NCBI GenBank assembly: GCA_015852425.1
Contig: JAAAIG010000058.1
Location: 1 to 64,000, forward strand
Reading direction: 5' to 3'
Source: Gryganskiella cystojenkinii
Taxonomy: Eukaryota > Mortierellomycota > Mortierellomycetes > Mortierellales > Mortierellaceae
Length of the DNA stretch: 64,000 bases
Under the pieces are notes generated by a model. The model made no database searches, was not told the DNA's origin, and was given only the letters and a program-made list of their open reading frames with translations. Every line of letters starts with the position of its first letter. Within the stretch, counting starts at the first letter, position 1. A program made the position numbers and the translations under genes. Positions 47,133 through 57,216 of the stretch are shown piece by piece.

Positions 47133-47213
47133 CGTCAACAGCAGGATTTGAACCTGCGCGGGAGAACCCATGAGATTTCTAGTCTCACGCCTTAACCGCT
47201 CGGCCATGTTGAC
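47133..47213 (-). tRNA. tRNA-Ser (anticodon AGA)
   Basis: 81 bases on the minus strand with a 7-bp acceptor stem GTCAACA/TGTTGAC and discriminator G. The A box reads TGGCCGAGCGG and the B box GGTTCAAATCC. The anticodon stem TGAGA/TCTCA encloses loop CTAGAAA, so the anticodon is AGA, reading serine UCU. A long variable arm, as expected for serine, is present, and no intron is seen. A T-run follows at about 47122-47127 for Pol III termination. Confidence 0.95.
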
Positions 47214-47550
47214 TTGCCGTGTTCATATCGGTTGAATTTCTAAGTTGCCCTTGTTTAGGTTATTGCTCAAATCGTAGCTCATGCGATTTTGGTATATCTG
47301 TCACGTGACGATAGCGGATATTGGCATCATCGCGACTCAGTCCCGCAATACACTGTACTCCTCCCCCTTTTGGAAATGCAGCAGTTTAAGATTGAAAAAA
47401 AGGAACACGTTGTATTAGGGTATGGGATATGTATATAGATGCAGTTTGTTTTTCAGCGAGTACGGTACAATATGTGAGAGAGAAAGGGAAGGAGCTATAT
47501 AGTTTACGTTAAAAAAAATGTTGTGAGAAGATTTGCTGGTTGCAGCGTTT
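47214..47550. other. spacer between tRNA and RGS gene
   Basis: About 340 bases of tRNA 5' flank and RGS-gene 3' flank. No gene is seen. Confidence 0.5.
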
Positions 47551-50500
47551 TCAGGCTTGTTCCCGTTGAGGCAGGGCTGCAAACACAATCATGACCAGCG
47601 TCGACCAAAAGATACAATAGCTCAGCATCCAGTACGCACGGAGCTGATGACGGACGCGAATCGAGGGTTCCAATATTTTTCGGGTTCTTAAGATATGCTT
47701 ATCCTCGGACCTTTATATATAAAAAAAAAGAGAGTGAAGCAAAGAGATTAGTACAAATTCCTCAGAGCGTAGCACCCGAAAAAAGAGGGAGGGGGAAAGA
47801 GATATCGTTGCACGTATTGGTAGCTTCCCAACTTACATCCTTCCAAGGAAGCCCAACAAGGGCGAGAACCCCGTGAGACCCGTCGCTAAAAAGATCGATC
47901 CAGGCCAGCCACCGAGGACCCCAATCACGTACACCCAGGGTCGTTTCCATCCGCCTCTGTCCATCACGACCAACATGATCTGTAACCCCAAAACCGCAAT
48001 CCAGACTAAAATTCCGATCCATATGGAACCTTTACGCTTGACTTGGTTGTTAGGATGGTTCTTGTTCAGCAGACCCAGGTTTTGTTGTTCCACGTATTTC
48101 AAGAACAGGGGGTAATAATGATCTTGAAGGACCACATCCAAGACGAAACCCTTGGCAGGTCCAAAAAGATAAGGAGCCTCAGTTCGACCTTCTTCCTGAA
48201 CCTGTGTATGAATTCGTTGACGGCATTCCAGAGGCAGGTAAAAAGCTGCTGCAGCGGCAGAGACCGCCACAGCCGCCGGGGACGAGCCAATCGTGAAGGT
48301 CGATGGTGCATTACCGCCGGCATGTCCATCCATGGCCACGTTGGAGGGTGTGGGCGAAGATGTTGTCGAGTTACTCATTGTCGGGTTCGTGTTCGAGGTT
48401 GCTGGAGACAAGTACGGCTTTGGTGGCTGAAGTGTGGATCCTTGAGGCTGATGATGGTTATTGTTAATAAAAGTCGTCATCTTGTCGTTGAACCGGTCCT
48501 CTCCACGATCATGTTGATTATGACTCGCAGAACTCGACGTCAAAGGATGACCCTCCGAGAACGACGCCGTCACAGGTGTGTCCGCTGTTCCATCCCCGTT
48601 CCTGTTTTGCTCGCCTTCGTTTGAACGCAGTTGCACTTGAATCTGACTACTGCTGTTGCTCATGACAATGGCCGGGATCTGAAACTGAAAACTATGGTTT
48701 TCTAGCCTGGGCGAAGTCGCAGGCGTAACTCGAATGGTGTCCAAGCTTGCGGAGCTGGACTGTCGTTTTGATTGGTTCAAGAGTGCAGACAATTGCCAAC
48801 CAACTCGCTGTGCTGTCTTGGAGGCCATGTTCGCAGCGCGTCCAGTTCTCGCACGAACTCCTTGGACACCACCACGCTTATAAGGCGAGGATCGCAAAGA
48901 GGCTGTCACAGGGAGAGGCAAGATCGTCACTATAAAAGCAAAATCCATAACATGTAGTAGTGTGAGTAAATCAGCGGACAAATTAGCACATCAAAATGCA
49001 ACAAGGCGAGTCATACCTGATTTTTCAATATCGCGTTTGGTGACGCGATCCCAGGAAGAAGATAGCGAGGAGGCAGAGGAATGGCGTCGATGTCTGGTAG
49101 TAGGACTTCTCGTCTCATTATGACCTGGTATATCCGCAGAAGGTTGGTCTTGGAAGGTGATCACGGTAAGAACGTCGCCTTTTAGATCAGAGTTATCGAT
49201 CTCGCTGCCAGTAGAAGTAGGGACCACAGTCGGCATGGACCTGTCCAGAATGACCATCTCTTCCGATTCATTGTCAGCCTTGGAGGGTGTTGTTTCCTTC
49301 AAGACAGGCTTTACCCCTGGTGGAGACTCCTTGGTTGAGTCCCTTTGAGTCGCCTCAGTTATGGACGGCTGATCAGGGAGAGCGGACTTATTATTGGTAT
49401 TGGTGGTTTCCTGTTCATCGTCCTCGTCGCTGTTATCTTCCTCGTCAGAGTCGTAATCCTCCTCATCATCTTCTTCATCATACGAATCCTCTTCAGACTC
49501 TTCGGGTACTGCCGTTTCCTCGACCGTTGTAGTGTTGATCGTAAGGGTTGGTAATTCAACTACAGTGACTTCGGTACGGAGCAGGCGAGACAAAAACGGT
49601 GGCAACACGGAACTGAGACCTGTTCCGGCTCTCTTTTTCATCCTGGGACTTATAGGACTCTTGGGTTCGGTGGACGGATCACGATCCTCGATATTTTCGT
49701 CGTCTTCTTCTCCTGCATCTCTCTCCTTGGAGTCGCCAGTCTGGACTGTCAAGTTGGGCCGTCCAGGAGAGGATGAAATATCCTTCTCTTCCGCTTCATC
49801 ACCCACGGTACTGGTCTGACCACTTGTGCCTCCACCACCACCGAGACCACGAGAGGCAATGCTTCTTCGACCCGAAAGTCGATTAGCTCTTCTGCCTCTC
49901 CAGTTCTCGTTCCATTGAGCAATGACTTCTTCTGCATATCCATCCCATCCGGGGGCCATGGCTTTGTCCAAACTGGCTCGGTTCACGTTTCCGTAACCGT
50001 CGTTTCGCGCTTTCATTGAAGTCGCCGCAGCCGCTGCTGCTACCTCTTCTTCCGCGGCCATGGGTGCAGTCCGCAGTTGAATCAGGTACTTCCGATAGAT
50101 CCTGAGTGCCGATTCTTGAAGATCCTCAAGACTGATTGTTCGGAAACTCTGGACCAATAGTGCGTTGCCTTCTCGCGCTGTGCTAAAGACACTAGGTGCA
50201 TAAGCACTCTCTCCCGACCTGCGGATAGAGACCGGTGCTTGCAGAGGACCCACACTTCCAGAAATCCTGGCCAGGGATGGTCGACGACCCCACTCTGGTT
50301 CTTGGATACTGAGAGAATGATGCGACATTTGCCTTCGCGGCCCCAAAGGCGCCGGTAGATCCATGCTTTGATCACCCGTTTCGGAACCGTGTCCGGCCGC
50401 AGAACCTTCATCCTCCTCGTTTAAGGAATACTGATGTTGCTGCTGCTGTTGACTCTGGAATTGTTGAGAGCTTGTTTGTCGAACTCCGTTTCCGAAATAG

Positions 50501-53043
50501 TCCTCTGAACCAGAGGGGCGCATGCGATTGCCGTTCCTTGAATTCGATCTTGGGAGGATATCGACAGAACCACGACCGCGCATCAAAAGATTGTAGGCGT
50601 TGGGGGACGAGTTTGCACTGGGTATAGCTCCGCCACCACCTCCGATATAGTTGCTGCTGCTGTTATTATTTTGTTGGTACCGCATATGGGATGTCGGTCC
50701 ACCAGTGGGCAAAGGTCTATAAAGGTCAAAGGAGCCTCGACGAACATCTTCACGACTCGTGTTGGTAATGTAGTCGTATTGACCGCTACCCTTACGTTGG
50801 TTTTTGAGAGCCACTACGGCCGCAACAGCGGCATCTTGTTCTGAGATATGTCTTTCCTCTTCCAGCGAGGGTCGACTTCTCTCCTCAGAGACTCCGCGGC
50901 CACCGATGCCGGACAAGAGACGATTATAGGCTCCAGAGCCATAGCTGTTGCTGCCTGTCAGGGTTGGCGGTGGTGGTGGGAATGGGGCAGAAGAATCCTG
51001 GATACCATAACGTCGACTCTCCTGCGGGAAGGAAAGATGGTCATTGAGAGGTAATTGCAGACTTGACCGACTGGCAAGGTAGAGGTTGGATCCGTCGATT
51101 TCCTGACCGCTGGCACCAATACCAATTCCTGTTCCTGAAGCGAAGCCGTGCCCAGGTGACAACAGATCAGCATCCAGTCCAAGTTTCCCGGATTCCATGG
51201 CAGCCAGGAGAGCCATGCGTCGTCGATCGCGCGCAATTGCTCTTTCCTCCAATTGCAGTTCTCGCTTTTGTCTTCGCTCCGACACATCAAATGTCCTACA
51301 GAGTTGCTCATGAGCCGTTACATCCTAAAAATGAATTTTCAAAAAAAGAAAAGTAATTAGCGCCAATAATGCTCACACGTACATTCCTCACAGGCACTTA
51401 GGAAGGTGATGACATCGCAAAAAAAAAAAAAGACTTACTGTCCAAAAGTTGAGGTATTCAACTGCACGGCAACTCCGGAGAAAGGCCTCAAAGTCGTCGT
51501 AGCTGAGCGGGTATCGAGTCTTCTTTTCCAAGACTTGTAAAAGCGTCGGCAACGAAAGATCCTCTTCCTTGGCTTGTTGTTGCTGTTGAAGTTGTTGTAG
51601 TCGAAGTTGACGAGCAGCCGCGGCGGTCTTTTCGGCCCTCTTCTTTTTGCTGCCCCGTTTCTTTTTCTTGCCGTTCTTGGTCCTCGGAGATTTCTTTTGT
51701 TTCCTGTCATTGTCGCCGTTGTTACTGTGATTAGCGGGACTGTGATGCTGATTGAGTCGACTGTTGCTCCGTCGAGGGGGTCCCACGCCATGACCGTGGA
51801 TGTTGGGATCTCCACTAATACGATTGGGGTCATTTTGGAGGTACATGTTCACGTTGGAGCTGTCACTCTCCTGTCGAATCAACGAAAGGGACGGTCGCCA
51901 GGCAGATCGACTCTTTCTTGGTTCCTGTTGCTTTTCCTCATCCGAAAGGTCTTGAAGGATCTCTTTGCCAGGAAGAGACGTCGAAGAAGAGCCTCGACTA
52001 TTTCGTTGCGCCTGGTCCGACTCTTGACTTGTCCTGTAGGGTCGTTGTTGCTGATTTTGTTGGGACGCAGACGCAGAGGCGTCATCTCCAAAGCTCAAAC
52101 GACTGGTCGTTTCCTTGAGTCGTCGGAGAAAGTTTTTGCTGTTACTCCGTTTTGGTTCTGGTCGTCGTGAGGGTCGTGAAGGCCGCCGTTGACGAGAGCC
52201 ACGGCCAGAACCGCCCTCGCCTTCATCATCCGAGTCCGTGTCTTCCTCATCATCCTCGGAATCAGTTATCTGAGAGGGGGAATCCATGCGTACACTGCTG
52301 TCCCAAGACTCTTGATGTTCCTGCTGCAACGGTGATCCCGGTCGGGGATGAGCGTCGTAAGATCCACGACTGAAATAGGAAGTCCGAGGCTGATAATTAT
52401 GGTCGTACAGATTTCCATAGAGCTGGGGCGAGGGTGAACGGGCCGGTCTTGGAGAGAGCGAAAAGGCAAGTCGAGAAGGTCCTGGAGAGGCCGGTCGCTG
52501 AGGCGGTACTTGAGAATAATAGCCGTCTTGTGGATTCTGGGGGTATTCTTGTTCTGTTGCTGATGATGCAGGTGCATTATTACCTAATCCTGTTCCTGAT
52601 CCTGATCCGCCTACACCTCCTCCTGCTGACGAGACCGAGCCTGCTATTGAATAATTTGACAGGGACGACGATTGGTGTTGCTGTTGTTGTGGTTGCTGCA
52701 GGTATGAAGGAGATGCAGGTCTCGAGTATTGGTCGACTGTTCCTGCTGCTGTAACAGACGATGGCAGGGGTATTGAAGCCGAGGAAGGGGAAAAATGAAG
52801 GCCCGCGAGGGTTGAGTTGGCAGCGCTCGAGCTGTTGTAATAGGGGTGATAGGCGAGACTGTTGTGGTGATGTGGATGGTGAGGGTGTCTGGAAGGTGTA
52901 CCAGGTGAGGACGAGGTTCTGCTATACGTCGAGGGGACCGCAGACGCTACCTGGGAGGCAGAGGAGTGAGGGCGGGGGATGAGGGCCTCCTCGGCAGGGG
53001 TGAGGGCAATGCGAGGCATGCCCTGGAATGCAGCACCATCCAT
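47551..53043 (-). CDS. membrane-bound RGS protein with large insertions
   Basis: Four exons: 53043-51439, 51324-49017, 48929-47837 and 47710-47551, giving 1721 residues. RGS pieces appear in order: PLSYDDFEAFLRSCRAVEYL and NFWTDVTAHEQLCRTFDVSE (about 505-550); LEDLQESALRIYRKYLIQL (about 929-955); and LPLECRQRIHTQVQEEG with GFVLDVVLQDHYYPLFLKYV (about 1534-1589). Between them are two disordered insertions of roughly 350 and 580 residues, rich in Ser, Gln, Gly and acid. Three hydrophobic segments follow (about 1606-1628, 1636-1660, 1697-1718). By family RGS domains speed GTP hydrolysis on G-alpha subunits, ending GPCR signals. A location at a membrane with the RGS part in the cytosol is inferred. 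The N-terminal 500 residues are Ser/Pro/Gln-rich. Confidence 0.82.
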
Positions 53044-54356
53044 CTGCTGCTCTTTCTTTGCTGATTGATTCTTTTTTTGTTTTTCGGTTTTGAATGAGAA
53101 TATAAACGAAGGTCTGCCGTTAGCTTTTTGTTCTGGGAATTGGAGGAGTTGAAGGAGGAGGGGGATAGACTGTCTTCTTTAGCCTGTTTATATAATACCT
53201 TTTGTTTTTGCTAAGAGGACGACAGGATGAGTGATGGAGCGATGCAAAGTGATTGAATCACTTGAGCTCTCGAGAGAGGGGTGGACAGGGATGAGCAGAG
53301 GGTAATCCAACTGACAGAGAAGGGGTTGAAGATGGTGGTGGTGTGGGAGGCGGGTTGGCGGTGTGTTGTTTGGGTTGTCAGTTGCCTCTTCTCTTCCAGG
53401 GGCCAAAAAAAAAGAGGATGTGAATTGTGCTAGAGATGGATGAATGGATGGATGCAGACGCACAGGGGTGTGGTGAGATGGCGCCGAAAAAGAAAGAATA
53501 ATAAGACTAAGTTGACGTTTTGGTCGTGGGCTCGCATAGCATATCAGAGAAGAAACAGAGGTTCATGGTTGTTTGCACTCAACGGTCAATGCTCACAACC
53601 ATCGATTGGATGAAAAGAGACTGAGAAATGAACAAGAAAAAAAAGAGAAGTTGAGAGCACCACTCAGTGTTTTCATCCTTGTGGGTGTTTGTTTGAACTG
53701 AATTCAAGGTTGAATTGCCCATGGCCCCGCTTCTTGATCCTGGTGACGAACTATGATGGTGACGATGATAGTCGCTGTCGATGGAGGTGTTCGTTTCTAC
53801 CAAAGAGGAGCTTACTGTCTTTTCTTTTATCCGATCCCCTTCAGCTGCCAGATGTTCGTCAGAGGAGACGCACACGCGTAGAAACCAAGCGCGTTTTCTG
53901 TAGAAAAAGATTATTCCTGATTCAAGTTTTAGTCGTGCAATCTGAATCAAAACAGCGCGTGGGCGTAGAAAACGATCATTGAAAACAAACGGGGCAATTC
54001 TTGTCCAACCGCCCCTCATCTCCCATCTCAAGAACCCAGCCGAAACCCCTCTCTCCTTCACTGCGTGGGAAAACTGACTGCAAAGGTTTCGTTTTCTCAG
54101 AAAATCACACTACCGCAAGAAAACGCTAACTCAAGGATTCTAGTCACCACCGAAAGAAATGTGCGTTTGTGGGCCGTTGGCTTTCTCTTTTTATTTGAAA
54201 GGACATTGTCAATTCCATTCTCAACTCACAGAGAAACCCTTTGATCTCCTGTGTTTCCAATCTCGGATTTTCTTTTTGCACCTCTTTCTCACTCCCAGAA
54301 TTTCCTTTATCCAACATCATCACCGATACTCCCAACATTACTTATTCTTATTCACA
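53044..54356. other. divergent intergenic region
   Basis: About 1.3 kb between the divergent RGS and secreted-peptide genes. Only low-complexity and shadow open frames are seen; 53200-53470 is purine-rich. Confidence 0.5.
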
Positions 54357-54654
54357 ATGAAGATCCCGCTCTTTTCTTCTGTATGCCTCTCACTCCTATT
54401 TGTTTCCTCTGTCGTTGCTGCTCCAATCGCCCAATCAGCAAAGCCTTCAGACTTAAGAATGGACTGTCCAAAGGTAAAAAATGGGTGATTTTATTTCTCT
54501 TTTTATGACGCAGATGTTAGAGATAACGATAAAGACATGAAGCTCATCCTGATTTATTTTGTCCTCGATCCAACAGAATTGGAAACCAAGATTCGGCACA
54601 GGACCTGTATGTGTCCAGCCCGCGGACCAAGACCCTCCATCAACCACTCCCTAA
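54357..54654 (+). CDS. small secreted peptide with C-W-G-P-C loop, spliced
   Basis: Two exons, 54357-54473 and 54577-54654, give 64 residues. The signal peptide MKIPLFSSVCLSLLFVSSVV ends near VVAAP. The mature part is about 40 residues with one cysteine pair: CPKNWKPRFGTGPVC, then VQPADQDPPSTTP to the stop. The intron falls inside the loop, right after CPK, and only the spliced form restores the motif; the unspliced frame stops at VKNG. This is the shortest member of the family at 41790 and 42973. Function not recognised. It sits head-to-head with the RGS gene. Confidence 0.72.
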
Positions 54655-55017
54655 AAGACTATGTAGAACGTAGTCTATCGAACATAAAAAAACCTCAGAA
54701 GAGCCAGACCCTTCTTTAATGGCCACATGCACCGCCTCTTTGAGCTTTCTACAAAAACGCGTCGCGTGGCAGATTTTCTCTCATCCTCAGCTCGAAGGAG
54801 CCAAAAAAAAAAGAAAAAAAAACAGCTTCAGGGGAGGCAAAGAGAAAGAAGGAGGTGCAGCAACACGGACAGCGAGCGTCATTACGCTCCTCCCTATTTT
54901 TTCGTTCCCACTCTTTCTTGACCTTTTTCAATCCTTTAGCCCATTTCATTCATCTCCCTTCACTGCCATTGCTTCGATTCATCTCATCCCTAATTGCACA
55001 TTCCCTTTGTTTTCTTA
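54655..55017. other. spacer
   Basis: 363 bases between the secreted-peptide and F-box genes, with a poly-A tract near 54806-54828. No gene is seen. Confidence 0.5.
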
Positions 55018-57039
55018 ATGCGCACTGACTCACACCACGATTCGCCAATACGGGCCATATCGACCATCCCAGAACTCGCCGAGGCCGTGCTCCTGTACCT
55101 AACAAGGCCACAAATTCAAATCCTCCGACTCGTTTCCAAACAATGGTTCCAACTCTGTGAGCCTCATTTCTATATCCACTACTACGTCAAACACAGTGGT
55201 TCTCTCCTTCAACTGGCCTCACCGGCTTTTAACAATGACAGTCACGATGATATGAATGACGAGAATGAACCAAGTTTACAGCTGCAACAAGAACAGCAGA
55301 GACGGGACAACTTGTTGTCGTCCTTCCATTCACCAATTGATAAAGAGGGGATCCGGCGACATCGACAGTGCATCCGCTCCATCACCTTATGGAGCTACAA
55401 GGACGACCCTGTTCGGCTTTTGGGTCGCTTTTGCGCCAACTCGCTCGTCAAACTGATACTCATGGAAGCAACTCGAGAATCCATCGATACCCTGGCCATT
55501 ATACTTCCGTACATGAACGAGCTACGAACCCTTGAGGTACGACCCATGACTCGAGACGCCGGAGCAGATCTTCTTCTGGCAGCTCTCTCCAATATGCCAA
55601 ACAACAAGCGCTTCGAGTCCTTCAAGTTTGGTCTTCGTCGTCTTGGTATGATCTCGCTGCGATGGAGCGTTTTGATCGAGTTTTTAAAAAATGCTACGGG
55701 GCTCAAGAACTTGTCTTTGGGGACAATCGATTTCTTGTCCGACAATGAGGACAGTTCGTCCTCACCTTCCTCGCCTTGTTTCAGGGGAGGGTCATCAGAT
55801 GTACAACAGGAAGAGAACGAGAATCACGAGTCGATCCAGGACAGGATCTTGTGCACCACCCTAACAACAGACCCACGGAACCGATCGACACCTGCGCCGC
55901 CTGGCCCATTCCGGAACATACTTCAACTCCAACTCGGAAACAGTGTCATGTCCCGGAGCCAGGTGATTGATTTCATGTCCATGCTCCCAAATCTCTCGAC
56001 AATTGACCTCCGATTTGGTCTCGGGTCCTGGTCCCCACTCTTTCTTGAGAGTCTTATGGCCACGGGTCTGGTTCAGTTTCCGACGCTGAGACGCTTAAAC
56101 TTGACCTGGTATACGGGGATCGAGCACATGGTCCTGGCCTGGTTCCTGGAGGCGTCGCCAAACTTACAGCATCTCAGTCTAGCTGGGCAATGGGCGAGTG
56201 ATGGATCGAGTGGACTGGGCAAGATGGCCGAGGTCCTTCAACAACGACAGAATCGAATCCGCCTCAGGAGTTTAAAGTGTCTATGGTCAGATCATCTGTC
56301 GGAGGGGACAGCCGACCTCATTGCATTCCTGAGCCTGGAGACTTGTCAGGATCTGGAAGAGATTGAGCTCTCTCAGAACCCGTCGTTTATGACCAATCTC
56401 CTGGAAGCGCATGAACGTGAATTGGAGAAGGAACGACAACAGCGAGAGCAATTGCACTTACCCACGGCAACAACGCCCACCGGGAATAACAGCAACACCA
56501 GGGATTCGGCCTCTTCATTTTTGACACCGCAGCCAGAGCAGGAGCGTCCATGGTTCAGATTCAGTCGATCATTGACTAGTTTACGGTTAACGGGATATCA
56601 TGGACAGGCCGCGAGTCCCGAGTTGACCAAGACTTTGAACAGACTCCTTCGACAGTTTCCAAGATTGATTGATCTGGCGATCACGGTCTATTTCCAGAGT
56701 TATGCGCTCTTTGACAGTCTCGGTCACTGTCCAGGAACAACGACAGAACGCACACATTTATTACAAATCGACAGCAACGTCAACGACTGGCTCGAGGAGC
56801 GACCATTTCTGCAGCGGCTTTCCATCCGATTCGACGATGGGTTCAGGATCGTGCCCGAAGAGTTCCAAAGAGAGATTGTAGACCGATTCCGGTTTCTGGA
56901 CTCGATCCAGTTGGTGGCCGAGGTCAAGGGTGAGGACGAGAACAAGGTCTTTGAAGCGTGGCGGAGGCGACTCCGGCCTGGGTTACAACTCCGGTTCTCA
57001 AGTGAAATGGAGAGTCTTAGCGAACAGCTTTCATTGTGA
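55018..57039 (+). CDS. F-box protein with LRR-like C-terminal region
   Basis: Intronless, 673 residues. The open frame begins upstream at TTG 54994; the ATG at 55018 (MRTDSHHDSPIR) was taken. An F-box lies at about residues 17-55 (IPELAEAVLLYLTRPQIQIL, then RLVSKQWFQLCEP). The rest is a run of leucine-rich strands with irregular spacing, such as LKNLSLGTIDFLS, LPNLSTIDLRFGLG, LQHLSLAGQW and LEEIELSQNP, with Gln/Glu-rich interruptions. This is the usual layout of Mortierella-type F-box proteins. It would act as an SCF substrate adaptor by family; the substrate is unknown. It is unrelated in repeat type to the gene at 767-1948. Confidence 0.82.
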   Translation: MRTDSHHDSPIRAISTIPELAEAVLLYLTRPQIQILRLVSKQWFQLCEPHFYIHYYVKHSGSLLQLASPAFNNDSHDDMNDENEPSLQLQQEQQRRDNLLSSFHSPIDKEGIRRHRQCIRSITLWSYKDDPVRLLGRFCANSLVKLILMEATRESIDTLAIILPYMNELRTLEVRPMTRDAGADLLLAALSNMPNNKRFESFKFGLRRLGMISLRWSVLIEFLKNATGLKNLSLGTIDFLSDNEDSSSSPSSPCFRGGSSDVQQEENENHESIQDRILCTTLTTDPRNRSTPAPPGPFRNILQLQLGNSVMSRSQVIDFMSMLPNLSTIDLRFGLGSWSPLFLESLMATGLVQFPTLRRLNLTWYTGIEHMVLAWFLEASPNLQHLSLAGQWASDGSSGLGKMAEVLQQRQNRIRLRSLKCLWSDHLSEGTADLIAFLSLETCQDLEEIELSQNPSFMTNLLEAHERELEKERQQREQLHLPTATTPTGNNSNTRDSASSFLTPQPEQERPWFRFSRSLTSLRLTGYHGQAASPELTKTLNRLLRQFPRLIDLAITVYFQSYALFDSLGHCPGTTTERTHLLQIDSNVNDWLEERPFLQRLSIRFDDGFRIVPEEFQREIVDRFRFLDSIQLVAEVKGEDENKVFEAWRRRLRPGLQLRFSSEMESLSEQLSL

Positions 57040-57063
57040 GCATTGTGCTGGGGGCAACAGCCC

Positions 57064-57069
57064 AATAAA
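57064..57069 (+). promoter_or_regulatory. polyadenylation signal AATAAA of F-box gene
   Basis: AATAAA 25 bases after the F-box gene stop, just ahead of the next gene. Confidence 0.45.
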
Positions 57070-57216
57070 ACCTTTTGTGGGATACAGTTAAAGCTGGGAA
57101 AGAGAAGGAAAAAAAAAAAAAAAAAAAAGAGCAGGCTTGAATGTCAATCCTCTCTTTCATTCTCCATCCATTTCCTCCATTCTCTTTGACAACAGGACAC
57201 CCATGCCCGGTTCGCA

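Noticed and set aside
48043..52982. Plus-strand frames inside the RGS gene, including a 193-residue one
   Set aside because: Antisense readings of low-complexity codons; no family resemblance.
42973..54654. Functional pairing of the secreted peptides with the neighbouring RGS gene as ligand and signalling module
   Set aside because: Only proximity supports it; no receptor gene lies nearby.
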